Shown in pieces: positions 27,501 through 36,490 of a stretch of 64,000 bases of DNA. Each line of letters begins with the position of its first letter. Positions within the stretch are counted from its first letter, which is position 1. Origin of the DNA: Chromohalobacter marismortui (GTDB lineage Bacteria > Pseudomonadota > Gammaproteobacteria > Pseudomonadales > Halomonadaceae). Location: the NCBI RefSeq assembly GCF_004364315.1, contig NZ_SOBR01000004.1, positions 186,001 through 250,000 of the forward strand, in the 5' to 3' direction. The notes below the pieces were generated by a model, which searched no databases, was not told where the DNA came from, and saw nothing but the letters and a program-made list of their open reading frames with translations. The position numbers and the translations under genes are program-made.

Positions 27501-27674
27501 ATGATCATCAACAAAACACTACCAACGACCACTTCCTTCACTCGGGGAAACGCTCCATTCCTCCTAAAATACCGAGAATACATATTTCCCACTGAATTGC
27601 GCAAGCAGTGTGGAAGCTGTCAGGGAGTTGGCTCAAACCGCCAGCCTCAGCACCACTGTGGTGCTATCCAGTAA
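27501..27674 (+). CDS. Possible 57-aa Cys-containing peptide
   Basis: Frame starting MIINKTLPTTTSFTRG with TTAGGAGAAGC upstream of ATG 27501. The C-terminal part has three Cys (QCGSCQGVG and HHC). The 3' half overlaps a second plus-strand frame with more host-like codon use, so this may instead be the first half of a frameshifted gene. If intact, it is a small peptide encoded just ahead of an exporter. Confidence 0.35.
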   Translation: MIINKTLPTTTSFTRGNAPFLLKYREYIFPTELRKQCGSCQGVGSNRQPQHHCGAIQ

Positions 27675-27828
27675 AAATAAAAATAGGGGTGCGAAGCAAC
27701 GAGCCAACCTGCTACGGACGCGTACGAGGCAAGGAGATTCACCTCCGGGCTTCCCGTCGACCGACCTACAGGTCAAGCGCACGGAGGCCGTGCGTGATGT
27801 CACCGACAACACGCAAGACGTGAAATAA
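27610..27828 (+). pseudogene. Second-frame coding remnant upstream of the exporter
   Basis: Open frame (stop-free from 27568) reading VEAVRELAQTASLSTTVVLS and ending VRDVTDNTQDVK. It has G/C-biased third positions in its latter half but no convincing ribosome site, and only a GTG near its start. It lies in the +1 frame relative to the 27501 frame. One explanation is a single gene of about 110 codons from 27501 broken by a frameshift near 27595-27610. No family recognised. Confidence 0.35.
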
Positions 27829-27853
27829 ACGCAACGAAACATAGTCACCAAGC

Positions 27854-28558
27854 ATGAAGCCACTAATTGCCATGGAAGGTGTTTGCAAATCCTATGCCTC
27901 CGCAGGGTGGGATCTCGACGTCTTCGATGAAGCCGCTTTGTCGATACAACACGGAGAGCGTTGCGCCATCGTTGGTCCGTCCGGTGCCGGTAAAAGCACG
28001 CTCCTTCACCTGCTTGGCCTACTCGATACGCCCGACAAGGGGCGTTTACTGTTTAACGGTTGCGATATTTCAACCACGACAAGCGACCAACGTGCGCAAC
28101 TGCGCAATCAATGCCTCGGTTTCATCTTCCAGAACTTTCATTTGTTGCCACGTCTGACTGCGCTAGAGAACGTGGCGTTGCCCTTGTTCTATCGAGGCCT
28201 TTCACGCGCTGCGGCGCATCAGCGTGCATATGAACAACTCGAACGCGTCGGCCTCGACGAACGCATGCTTCACCGCCCCGCCAGCCTCTCGGGAGGCCAG
28301 TGCCAACGCGTCGCCATCGCGCGAGCGCTGGTCGGCGCACCGGCCCTGATCCTAGCCGACGAACCCACCGGCAACCTGGATAGCGCCACCACCGAAGATG
28401 TCTTGCATCTTCTCTTGCAATTGAATCGCGAGGAAGGCGTCACGCTGGTTGTCGTGACTCACGATACCGGACTGGCCCAGCGCCTGGACCGCTGCTTTCA
28501 CGTGCAGAACGGCAAGGTCACGGAGAAACCACACCACTGGGACATGGCCCATGGATAA
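27854..28558 (+). CDS. ABC exporter ATPase, MacB/LolD-type
   Basis: 234-residue ATPase with Walker A GPSGAGKST (near 42-50), signature SLSGGQCQR, and Walker B ALILADEPTGNLDSAT, the last typical of the MacB/LolD/FtsE branch. It drives a mechanotransmission-type exporter with the next gene. It overlaps the permease start by 8 bp. The RBS is poor (CACCAAGC). First gene of the island's four-gene plus-strand operon. No peptidase (C39) domain is present. Confidence 0.92.
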   Translation: MKPLIAMEGVCKSYASAGWDLDVFDEAALSIQHGERCAIVGPSGAGKSTLLHLLGLLDTPDKGRLLFNGCDISTTTSDQRAQLRNQCLGFIFQNFHLLPRLTALENVALPLFYRGLSRAAAHQRAYEQLERVGLDERMLHRPASLSGGQCQRVAIARALVGAPALILADEPTGNLDSATTEDVLHLLLQLNREEGVTLVVVTHDTGLAQRLDRCFHVQNGKVTEKPHHWDMAHG

Positions 28559-29738
28559 AGACCGGCAAAGCGCAACCCTGCATTGGGTCTGGCGGGATGC
28601 GCTCGATAGCCTGCGATTGCTCGGTCGCCGCGCCTGGTTGGCGTTACTGGGAATCGCCGTTGGCTGCGCGGCGATCATCGCCTTGATCAACATAGGCCAC
28701 AATGCTGCCGTTGAATCGATCAATGCGTTCAAGGGGCTGGGCACCAACACGCTAGTGGCCTCCTTCAGGCCAGGCCCCGAGAATCTCGCGACCGCCCCCA
28801 TGACGCTGAATGGCCCGGCTCTGACGGCCACCCTGCCCGAAATCCAACATGCCGCCCCACTCACATTGTATTCGTCCCATCCACACCACGCGGGGACTTC
28901 CATGGATGCCGCCATCGTCGGCACCTCGCCGGAGTTACTCCCGATACTGGAATTGCAGGTGACGCAGGGGAGGTTTCTTTCGGATTTCGATCGTGAGTCC
29001 ACCTATGCCGTCGTAGGGTCGCGCGTTGCCCAGGATTTGGGGTTGATGCCGGGAAACTGGCTGCAAATAGCAGGTTATCTGTTCGAAGTGATCGGCATTA
29101 TCGCCAGCCAACCGAGAAACCCGCTGTTGCCAGTAACACCGGATGACTCAGTCTTTGTTCCGATAGAAGGGATGCGCCGCCTGCTTTCCGCCCCCCAAAT
29201 CGGGAATATCGTGGCTCGCGTACACGATAGCGCGCCACTGGCACGAGTCGCCGACGACATGACAACGTACCTGGAACGGACATTCGAAAACCGTGAGGTC
29301 GATGTGCAGATTCCCAAGCTGTTAATAGAGGGCATCGCCCACCAGGCCAGTACCTTCACTTACCTGCTGGCGGGCATGGGAGGGATTTCCTTGCTGGTGG
29401 GCGGTGTAGGCGTGATGAATGTCATGTTCATGAATGTGATCGAGCGCCGCCGCGAAATCGGTGTGCGATTGGCACTCGGCGCCAGAGCCCGCGATATCCG
29501 CAACCTTTTCCTGTTCGAGGCAATCGTGCTTTCCGTCACCGGCGCGCTCCTGGGAGCCGCACTTGGGCTGGGGGCGGCCTATGCATTCGTACGTTTTTCC
29601 GGCTGGGCGTTTAATCTCTCTGTGCTCTCGCTCCCTCTCGGCATCCTCTGTTCCTTGGGCGTAGGCCTCTTCTTTGGCCTATACCCCGCCTTGACCGCCT
29701 CTCGCCTGCCTCCAGTAAGTGCATTACGCGATGATTAG
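28551..29738 (+). CDS. MacB-like ABC permease
   Basis: 395 residues with the MacB_PCD/FtsX layout. TM1 is at about 28-50 (AWLALLGIAVGCAAIIALINI). A periplasmic domain of about 220 residues follows, then TM2-TM4. The conserved GGVGVMNVMFMNVIERRREIGVRLALGA is split between the TM2 end and the cytoplasmic loop (residues about 283-311). Unlike true MacB it is not fused to the ATPase. Coupled by overlap to both flanking genes. Substrate unknown: peptide, lipopeptide or small protein. Confidence 0.92.
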   Translation: MDKDRQSATLHWVWRDALDSLRLLGRRAWLALLGIAVGCAAIIALINIGHNAAVESINAFKGLGTNTLVASFRPGPENLATAPMTLNGPALTATLPEIQHAAPLTLYSSHPHHAGTSMDAAIVGTSPELLPILELQVTQGRFLSDFDRESTYAVVGSRVAQDLGLMPGNWLQIAGYLFEVIGIIASQPRNPLLPVTPDDSVFVPIEGMRRLLSAPQIGNIVARVHDSAPLARVADDMTTYLERTFENREVDVQIPKLLIEGIAHQASTFTYLLAGMGGISLLVGGVGVMNVMFMNVIERRREIGVRLALGARARDIRNLFLFEAIVLSVTGALLGAALGLGAAYAFVRFSGWAFNLSVLSLPLGILCSLGVGLFFGLYPALTASRLPPVSALRDD

Positions 29739-31215
29739 TCTGTTGCCCAACACGGTCGGCGTTCTTCAGAGGGTGTGCCTACTACTGGTAATCACGGCAT
29801 CCGCACAGGCAGCGACGTTAAAGCCTTCCCATCCTTCCATGCCAAGCCAAAGTGTGTCATTGAGCGAATATGTCGTCGACTTGACCTTAAGTGATGCCAT
29901 CTACCTCGGCTTGCGCAACAATCGCAACATTCGCAGCGCTTACCTCGGACGCATCGCCCAGAAGTTCGATTTGCAAGTTACCGAAGACAGCTACAATCCC
30001 AAGCTGGTACTCAGCGCCCGCTATCTTAACGCGCGCAATCAGGACGACCGCTATCAGGAAGGCGAAGTCTTCCCCCAGACGATCTGGACAACGGAATACG
30101 GTACCCGTATCAGCTTGGCATGGACCAATCAGATGACACTCGCCGATCAGGCTGGTCGCAGCCGCAGCGACGGCATCGACTTGAGCATGACCCAACCCCT
30201 GCTTCGCGGGATGGGACGCGATATTGCCACAGCACCGTTGAAACTGGCGCACCTCAGTGAACGGATCAACCGGTTGAATTTGCAGGCTACCGTTGCGGAT
30301 ACCATTACCCAAATCATCACGACGTACCGAGAAATGCTGCGGGCAAAAGAACAGCTACGGATTGCCCGTGAAGCCTTGAAGCGTTCACGCCGCCTGCTGC
30401 AAGTGAATCAAGCGCTGATCGAAGCCGGACGGATGGCCGAATTCGAGATCGTACAAACCGAAGCCGACATCGCCAGTCAGGAACTCAGTGTCGAGGAAGC
30501 TGCCAATCAGCTCGATGACAGTCAGCTAAGCCTGTTGCAGTTGCTATCACTGGATCTTGATACTCCTATCCGGACACCTGACGATCTCGATGCCAGCCTG
30601 ACCCATATCGACCTGGCCCGGGCACTCGCCATTGCCCGCACACACCAGCCTGCCTATCTGATCCAGCAGCTTGCCAGCGAACGCGCCGATATCAACCTGG
30701 CCGTCGCGCAGAACGAATCGTTGTGGGACGTCTCGTTGATTGGAGGGCTGTCACAGGTTCGCAATCGCTATGCTTCATCCAGCCAGCGTACCTGGTCGAG
30801 CTATGTGGGTGTTCAGGTCGATATTCCCGTGGGCGATCCCGGGCAGCGCCAGGCTGAAGTCAATGCCCATGTCGAGATTGAGCAGCAAAAACTCCGTATG
30901 GACGACACCCGCCAATCGCTCAAGCGCAATGTCGCCAACGCCGTGCGCAATCTGGAGACACGTTGGCGCCAATATGAGATTGCCCAGCGTGGCCAGGAAT
31001 TATCACGCCGGGCATTGGAAATCGAACGGGAAAAGCTTCAAGCGGGGCGTTCCAGCAACTTCCAGGTATTGCGTTTCGAATCCGATCTGCGCAACGCCGA
31101 GAATGCCCAGTTGGATGCCATGCTCGCTTATCTAAATGCACAAACCGCTCTGGACCAAGTGCTGGGCACTACACTCGCCAGTTGGGATATCGAGCTCAAT
31201 GATCGGACACCTTAG
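29731..31215 (+). CDS. TolC-family outer-membrane factor
   Basis: 494 residues with a signal peptide (cleavage after AQA). The paired-repeat alpha-barrel pattern shows long helices at about 160-260 (ITTYREMLRAKEQLRIAREA) and 375-460 (RNLETRWRQYEIAQRGQELS). The first repeat holds LSDAIYLGLRNNRNIRSAYL. The ATG at 29731 overlaps the permease stop (ATGATTAG); a GTG 12 bp upstream is possible. A dedicated outer-membrane channel inside the operon makes the exporter self-contained. Confidence 0.92.
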   Translation: MISLLPNTVGVLQRVCLLLVITASAQAATLKPSHPSMPSQSVSLSEYVVDLTLSDAIYLGLRNNRNIRSAYLGRIAQKFDLQVTEDSYNPKLVLSARYLNARNQDDRYQEGEVFPQTIWTTEYGTRISLAWTNQMTLADQAGRSRSDGIDLSMTQPLLRGMGRDIATAPLKLAHLSERINRLNLQATVADTITQIITTYREMLRAKEQLRIAREALKRSRRLLQVNQALIEAGRMAEFEIVQTEADIASQELSVEEAANQLDDSQLSLLQLLSLDLDTPIRTPDDLDASLTHIDLARALAIARTHQPAYLIQQLASERADINLAVAQNESLWDVSLIGGLSQVRNRYASSSQRTWSSYVGVQVDIPVGDPGQRQAEVNAHVEIEQQKLRMDDTRQSLKRNVANAVRNLETRWRQYEIAQRGQELSRRALEIEREKLQAGRSSNFQVLRFESDLRNAENAQLDAMLAYLNAQTALDQVLGTTLASWDIELNDRTP

Positions 31216-32470
31216 ACACCGCCGACCGGCTCGCCGCGCAATCATTGGCGCGCTGCTTCTTACCCTGCTGATTGGTGCCGGCTTCCTGTTTCTTGACCGG
31301 CCTCGTTCCACCGCACGCCCCCTCGCCACAACCTGGGTACCGGTACAACCGGCGCTCTTGGAGAATCAGCTTGGCCTCATCGGGCGCATCGAGGCGGACA
31401 CCCGGATCACCCTGGCAGCACCGTTCGATGGGCGTATCGAGCAAATCGCCGTCTCCGAGAATCAGCGTGTCGACAAAGGGCAGTTGTTAGCCACCCTGGA
31501 TACCACGCAACTGGACATTCGCATCCGTGAAGCGCGTGCCGAGCTACTCAAGGCCAGTCGCACACTAGGCGACATGCACAATTGGCTACAGAGTAACGAG
31601 GTGATTCGAGCCCGCCGCGCCGTCTCCACTGTCGAAGACAACCTTCAGGATATCCAAACCAAATTGGCGGAAACCCGGCGTTTGTATGAGCGCGGAATCG
31701 TCGCGCGAATGGAGGTCGATGCTCTGGAACAGCAACTCAAGTCACAACGGCGCGAACTAGCCACCTCTCGGGATGAATTGCGCACCACACAACGTCAAGG
31801 GCAAGGCGACAATCTGCGAATCGCGGAAATGGAAGAGGCCAATGCTCGCACCCACTATGACACCTTGCTGGCCCTGCGCTCCCAACGTGAGCGGCGCGCA
31901 CCTTTCGACGGGATCGTTTTGCACCCCAGCGCCAACGCTGGCAAGGGGGGACAACTCCCAATCCAGGCCGGTCAGTTCGTGTCCCAAGGCACCCCGCTGT
32001 TCGAACTCGCCAGCACTACGCGTCTCCATGCCTACGCCCGGGTCGAAGAAAGTGACTTGGATCAGCTCAGCGTGGACATGCCGGTCCAAATCACTGGTAA
32101 TGGTTTCAAAGGCATGACGCTTCAAGGTCATATCCAGAGCCTGGGTGTTCAAGCCCTTGATTCAGACTCCTATGGCGGCGGAAGTACCTATGAAGTAACC
32201 GTTGCCATCGACCCACTGCCCCCAGAACAGCACGAACATTTACGGCTGGGCATGAGCGCAAGGCTCGCTATCACGACCTACCACCAGGAAAATGGTTTGG
32301 CGGTCCCCGCTGAAGCCTTGCACAAAGATGATCAGGGAAGAGACTCCATTATCTACCGCCCAGCCCTGGATACAAGCCCACGACAGGTACCCGTCACGGT
32401 CGGCCGCGCCGTTCCCCAAGGCGTCGAGGTGTTCGGGTTGAAGCCAGGATACGTCGAGCTTCCCCCGTAA
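31199..32470 (+). CDS. HlyD/MacA-family periplasmic adaptor
   Basis: 423-residue membrane fusion protein. A short basic N-terminus precedes one TM (about 15-32). A lipoyl half (APFDGRIEQIAVSENQRVDKGQ) is followed by a coiled-coil hairpin of about 130 residues (100-235), the second lipoyl half (RAPFDGIVLHPSANAG), and beta-barrel plus membrane-proximal domains. The start at 31199 overlaps the TolC-like gene by 17 bp. It is encoded last, whereas macA usually precedes macB. The product ends GLKPGYVELPP 123 bp before the right-hand repeat. Confidence 0.92.
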   Translation: MIGHLRHRRPARRAIIGALLLTLLIGAGFLFLDRPRSTARPLATTWVPVQPALLENQLGLIGRIEADTRITLAAPFDGRIEQIAVSENQRVDKGQLLATLDTTQLDIRIREARAELLKASRTLGDMHNWLQSNEVIRARRAVSTVEDNLQDIQTKLAETRRLYERGIVARMEVDALEQQLKSQRRELATSRDELRTTQRQGQGDNLRIAEMEEANARTHYDTLLALRSQRERRAPFDGIVLHPSANAGKGGQLPIQAGQFVSQGTPLFELASTTRLHAYARVEESDLDQLSVDMPVQITGNGFKGMTLQGHIQSLGVQALDSDSYGGGSTYEVTVAIDPLPPEQHEHLRLGMSARLAITTYHQENGLAVPAEALHKDDQGRDSIIYRPALDTSPRQVPVTVGRAVPQGVEVFGLKPGYVELPP

Positions 32471-32593
32471 CGTGGATTCGCGCACAACGCAGGGCGCGCG
32501 CTGGGGCGATAGCGATTCTGCCGCAGCCTTATACCACGTGACAGAACTGGGCGTTCTCGCCTGCATATCGCCACGTAGATCACCATTGGCACT

Positions 32594-32695
32594 TGGCGTC
32601 AGTGCACCACGTTGCGGATGAAACGCAGCCGACCCGCGCCCTCGTTGCGGTAACGGTGGAACTGATCGCTGGGGTAGACGTGAAAGTCGCCGGCC
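32594..32695. repeat. Right 102-bp direct repeat, inside the intact XRE-cupin gene
   Basis: Partner of 25607-25708. Here the repeat is the functional C-terminal end of the intact regulator gene. Confidence 0.92.
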
Positions 32696-33171
32696 TCGAT
32701 CTTCACCTCGCGGTCCGCGAGCTCCAGGGTCAGCGTGCCCTCGATCACCACCAGCATCTCGTGCCAGCCGGTGCCGTCGGCGACGGACTCGTAACTCTCC
32801 CCAGGCTCCATCGACCAGGACCACAGCTCGACCTCCTGTCGCGCCGGCTTGCTCGCCAGCAGCCGGGCGTGACTGTCGGGGAAACGCCCCACCCAGGCGA
32901 CTTCGTCGATGCGCGCCGAGTCCTCACTGCCCGGGGGCTGAACCAGGGCGTAGAACAGCACCCCCAGCGCCTCGGCGAGTCGATCCAGCGTGCTCAGGCT
33001 GACATTGACGTCGCCCTTTTCGATATTGACCAGCATCCGCCGACTCACGCCGGCCCGCTCGGCCAACGCCTGCTGGCTCAGCGACGCCCCCTGACGCAGA
33101 CGCCGTACGTTGGCGGCGACGTGCACCAGGACATCGGGACGCTCGCTAGACTTGTGCACTATATTGCCCAT
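32599..33171 (-). CDS. XRE-family regulator with C-terminal cupin
   Basis: 190 residues. An HTH_3/XRE domain at about 18-75 (RRLRQGASLSQQALAERAGVSRR) is followed by a small-molecule-binding cupin at about 115-185 (WHEMLVVIEGTLTLELAD, then GDFHVYPSDQFHRY). It would act as a ligand-responsive repressor or activator. Divergent from rhtA with an 89-bp shared promoter, so regulation of the exporter gene is likely by context. Its last 31 codons and stop are duplicated 7 kb to the left, and it may have received a new 3' end from the island. Confidence 0.93.
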   Translation of the reverse strand: MGNIVHKSSERPDVLVHVAANVRRLRQGASLSQQALAERAGVSRRMLVNIEKGDVNVSLSTLDRLAEALGVLFYALVQPPGSEDSARIDEVAWVGRFPDSHARLLASKPARQEVELWSWSMEPGESYESVADGTGWHEMLVVIEGTLTLELADREVKIEAGDFHVYPSDQFHRYRNEGAGRLRFIRNVVH

Positions 33172-33260
33172 CCGTACAATCGCAATTCTCTTGAATACCG
33201 CGTGCGGCCAGCCACTGGCGCTGTCAGACGAGCAGCATGCCGCAGAACAAAGGAGGTGTC

Positions 33261-34154
33261 ATGTCAGTCGCCATGCGCGAATTCGTGGCCAGGGTTTGGC
33301 CGGTGGCCATGCTGATCGTGGCGATGTGCTCCATCCAGACCGGGGCATCCATCGCCAAGACCTTGTTTCCGGTCATCGGCGCCACCGGCACGACCTCGAT
33401 TCGCCTGATTCTCGCCGCGCTGATACTGCTGGTCGTGATGCGGCCCTGGCGCCAGCGGTTCAGCCGCCGCGCCTGGAAGTCGACCGTGATCTATGGCGTC
33501 GCCTTGGGCGTCATGAACATGCTGTTCTACCAGGCGCTGCAGACGGTACCGCTGGGGATCGCGGTGGCGCTGGAGTTCACCGGACCGCTAACGGTGGCGA
33601 TGCTCTCCTCGCGACGCTGGCTGGATCTGCTGTGGGTGGCATTCGCCGTGCTCGGCCTGGCGTGCCTGCTGCTGCTGGGCGATGAGAGCAACGGCGCGGT
33701 CGACCCTTACGGCGCGGCCTGTGCGTTGGGCGCCGGGGTCTGCTGGGCGCTGTATATCCTGTTCGGGCAAAAGGCGGGCTCGGTCAATGGCGCCCAGAGC
33801 GCCACACTGGGCATCACCATCGCAGCGGTGGTGATCGCGCCCGTCGGCCTGATCGACGTCGGCCCGGCGATTTTCGCGCCGGAGGTCCTCCCGCTGGCAC
33901 TCGCCGTCGCCGTGCTTTCCACCGCCCTGCCCTACACGCTCGAAATGGTGGCACTGCCGCGCCTGCCGACCCAGACCTTCGGCACGCTGATGAGTCTGGA
34001 ACCGGCGATCGGCGCGCTCTCCGGCCTGCTGTTCCTGAGCCAGCTCCTGAGTGGCCTGCAGTGGCTGGCCATCGGCCTGATCATCGTCGCCTCGATCGGT
34101 ACCACGCTGACGGTGCGCCGGCGCGATACCTTCGAGACGCCAGTACCGGACTGA
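33261..34154 (+). CDS. rhtA: Threonine/homoserine exporter RhtA-like (EamA)
   Basis: 297-residue, 10-TM DMT-superfamily carrier with two EamA repeats. RhtA-type sequences are recognisable: IQTGASIAKTLFP, TVPLGIAVALEFTGPL and LPTQTFGTLMSLEPA. It would export threonine, homoserine or related amino acids. RBS AAAGGAGGTGTC precedes ATG 33261. The divergent XRE-cupin gene is the probable local regulator. Confidence 0.9.
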   Translation: MSVAMREFVARVWPVAMLIVAMCSIQTGASIAKTLFPVIGATGTTSIRLILAALILLVVMRPWRQRFSRRAWKSTVIYGVALGVMNMLFYQALQTVPLGIAVALEFTGPLTVAMLSSRRWLDLLWVAFAVLGLACLLLLGDESNGAVDPYGAACALGAGVCWALYILFGQKAGSVNGAQSATLGITIAAVVIAPVGLIDVGPAIFAPEVLPLALAVAVLSTALPYTLEMVALPRLPTQTFGTLMSLEPAIGALSGLLFLSQLLSGLQWLAIGLIIVASIGTTLTVRRRDTFETPVPD

Positions 34155-34203
34155 GAGGCCGGGCCGCTTGGGGGCGCTTCCAGGCCCAGCGGCGCCTCAT
34201 GCC

Positions 34204-35370
34204 CTACGGCGTGTCGATCGCCCCGAGGCCGGACAGGATCCGATAGGCCGCCTCGACGCGGGCGTCATTGGGATAGTTCTTGTTGGCCAGCATCACCAGC
34301 CCCGTCTGTTCGCCGGGAAGCATCACGATGTAGCCGCCAAAGCCGTTGGTGGAGCCGGTCTTGTTGACCCAGACATCATCGCGCGGCGCCTGCGGCGGCA
34401 CGATCGCCTCGGCTGCGTTGGGCTCGAGAATCATGTCGTAACCGTTGCCGGCACGTAGGGTGTCGAGCGCCACGGGAAGCGGGTACTGCTCCCAGATCAG
34501 GGCCTGGGTCATGTCACCGACCCGGTAATGGCCCTGGCGAGTGGCATCGATTGCCTGCTGAAGTTTGGCGTCGACGTCCGCGAGATGCAGGTTGGCCCGC
34601 ACCAGCCTGGCCAGGTCGGCGGCCGTGGTCTTGAGACCGTAGGCTTCGTCGTCGAGCACGCCGGGCGAGACACGGGTCGGCTGGCCGTTCTTGTCCTCGC
34701 CCATGGCGTAATGCGTCATTCGCGCCTCGGGGACGTCGTACCAGGTGTTTCGCATGCCAAGCGGCGCCAGCACCTTGGTACGCATCGTCGGCACGAATTC
34801 GCCATCCAGGCTCGCCGCCGTCGTCACGCCGAGTAGCCCGATGCCGAGATTGGAGTAGGTGCGGACTTCGCCAACCGTTTCCGGCGGTTGCCACTGGCGG
34901 AACCAGGCCATCAGCGATGCACGGTCGGTGACTTCATCCGGCACGAACAGCGGCAGCCCGCCGGTGGTGTGCGTGCCGAGATTGAGCGCGTCGATCCTGC
35001 CGAAGGCGCTGCCTTCGAGCTCAGGCAGGTAACGGCTCACGGGCGCCTCGAGGTCGAGCTCGCCCTCGACGGCGGCCAACGAGGCCAGGGTCGCGGTCAA
35101 GGTCTTGCTGAGCGAGCCGATCTCGAACAGGGTGTCGTCGTCGACCGGTGTGCCGGCCTTGCGGTCGGCGACGCCGTAATCGGCGATCGTCGTGCCCTTC
35201 GGCCCGACGAGGGCGATCGCCATGCCGGGGATCTGCTGTGCCTCCATCAACGACGCGACGATGGGGTCGAGCACCTCGCGAACCGGCTTGTTCGATGCCT
35301 CGTCCTGCGCCTGCGCCACGCCACTTGCCCCCAGTAACGTCAGCGATACACCCAGCAGCCATCCTTTCAT
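34204..35370 (-). CDS. ampC: Class C (AmpC-type) beta-lactamase
   Basis: 388-residue periplasmic serine hydrolase with a signal peptide (cleavage near AQA-QDE). The three class C motifs are in order: S86-L-S-K89, Y172-S-N174 and K337-T-G339. Length matches AmpC (about 380). The ATG at 35370 replaces a longer unsupported opening. No ampR LysR gene is adjacent, so inducibility is not evident. A related esterase or DD-peptidase is less likely given all three motifs. Confidence 0.9.
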   Translation of the reverse strand: MKGWLLGVSLTLLGASGVAQAQDEASNKPVREVLDPIVASLMEAQQIPGMAIALVGPKGTTIADYGVADRKAGTPVDDDTLFEIGSLSKTLTATLASLAAVEGELDLEAPVSRYLPELEGSAFGRIDALNLGTHTTGGLPLFVPDEVTDRASLMAWFRQWQPPETVGEVRTYSNLGIGLLGVTTAASLDGEFVPTMRTKVLAPLGMRNTWYDVPEARMTHYAMGEDKNGQPTRVSPGVLDDEAYGLKTTAADLARLVRANLHLADVDAKLQQAIDATRQGHYRVGDMTQALIWEQYPLPVALDTLRAGNGYDMILEPNAAEAIVPPQAPRDDVWVNKTGSTNGFGGYIVMLPGEQTGLVMLANKNYPNDARVEAAYRILSGLGAIDTP

Positions 35371-35483
35371 TGCGCTCCCTGCTCCCCTATTGATCAGCCA
35401 AATTCCGAAGCCAGTATCATGCTGCAAAAAAACGACCGGTGGAACTGATCGGCATACGCCCCCGCCAACCGGCGGCTGTCATC

Positions 35484-36365
35484 TCACGAACTCACCGCTC
35501 CCGGGGGACGTCTCTTCAACTGAGTAATCACGGCGCTGCCCAGCACGCCCACGAAGGCGATAACCAGCGGCAGACTGAACGCGGCACGCCCCATCAGGAT
35601 CAGCAGCACCGACGACATGACAGGCACGAAATACGTCAGCACGCCCAGCAACGTGGAGGAACTTCTCAACAGGGCGTACCCCCAGGTGATGAACGCCAGC
35701 CCATAAGGGCCGATCCCGATGAGTGCTGCTATCCCCCAATCCATGGCCGTCGCGTGCTCGGGAACGGTTTCGAATAGACGGTGCAACCCCCAGGAGGCGG
35801 CAGCGGTGCCGGCAAACAAGTATTTGTATTCGCCCCAGGACAAGGCGGCGCGTCCCCGGAGATAGAGGGAAAACATGATCCAGGAGATGCCCGAGGCAAT
35901 CCCTTGTGCATAGCCCAGTGTCGAGGTCGGTTCTCCCTGACCGTTCGAGAGTACCAGCGGCACCAGTCCCGAAAACGCCACGGCCGCACCGAGCAGGGTA
36001 CGCATTTGGACGCCACGACCGGCGAGTATATCGGCCACGAGCATGAAGCCGAGCGGCCAGAGGTACGTCACGAGGGTGATCTTGGCCGGGTCGCCCTGGC
36101 TCAGCGCCGAAAAGTAGAAATACAGCGCGCCCGTCAGGCCACCGACCCCCATCAGCCAGAACTTTCCGTCGCGCCAGGCGGCCACGCCGGACGACGCACC
36201 ACGCCATCCCATGAGCAGTGCCATCAGCGCAGCCGCGCCCATGGCGACGGCCGCCGTCAGCATGGGCGGCAGGGTGATCAGATCGCGCAATACCGGCAGG
36301 CTGGCCCAGAGCGTGACGGTTAGAAGACCCGCCAATAGCCCGGCGGAAGTACGTTTGCTGGTCAT
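35484..36365 (-). CDS. EamA-family DMT transporter
   Basis: 293 residues with ten predicted helices in two EamA halves, for example LLTVTLWASLPVLRDLI and YGLAFITWGYALL. Relatives such as YddG export aromatic amino acids, and the spacing here (GPYGLAFITWGYAL..) is compatible, but the substrate is not certain. Divergently transcribed from a LysR gene 126 bp away, the classic arrangement for control of an exporter by its neighbour. Confidence 0.85.
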   Translation of the reverse strand: MTSKRTSAGLLAGLLTVTLWASLPVLRDLITLPPMLTAAVAMGAAALMALLMGWRGASSGVAAWRDGKFWLMGVGGLTGALYFYFSALSQGDPAKITLVTYLWPLGFMLVADILAGRGVQMRTLLGAAVAFSGLVPLVLSNGQGEPTSTLGYAQGIASGISWIMFSLYLRGRAALSWGEYKYLFAGTAAASWGLHRLFETVPEHATAMDWGIAALIGIGPYGLAFITWGYALLRSSSTLLGVLTYFVPVMSSVLLILMGRAAFSLPLVIAFVGVLGSAVITQLKRRPPGAVSS

Positions 36366-36490
36366 GGCCCGCTCCTGTCGACGACGAATGAACGTTGGGG
36401 GGTGAGACGACGCGGGCAGTCTGGGGCCACATGAATTATCATGGAAACGAAGACTTTCGATATTTCGATCATGATTCGTGATGGTGCTGA

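Larger units (their letters stand above)
25607..32695. mobile_element. Accessory island with exporter operon, flanked by gene-end repeats
   Basis: About 6.9 kb of foreign-looking DNA lies between direct copies of the 3' end of the XRE-cupin gene. The left part (25.76-27.45 kb) is visibly AT-rich; the exporter operon is closer to host composition but still less GC-rich than its neighbours. All convincing genes inside run on the plus strand. There is no integrase, transposase or tRNA, so calling it a mobile element is inference from the repeat structure and composition. Confidence 0.7.

Noticed and set aside
27854-29738. Lipoprotein-sorting LolCDE system
   Set aside because: The ATPase resembles LolD, but the operon carries its own TolC- and HlyD-like genes and a MacB-type permease with a large periplasmic domain.
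32471-32593. Gene remnant between the adaptor stop and the right repeat
   Set aside because: 123 bp with no open frame of note and no similarity recognised to neighbouring genes.
25600-32700. Integrase, transposase or tRNA-linked attachment site for the island
   Set aside because: No recombinase-like protein, IS end or tRNA was seen; the flanking repeats are protein-gene ends.
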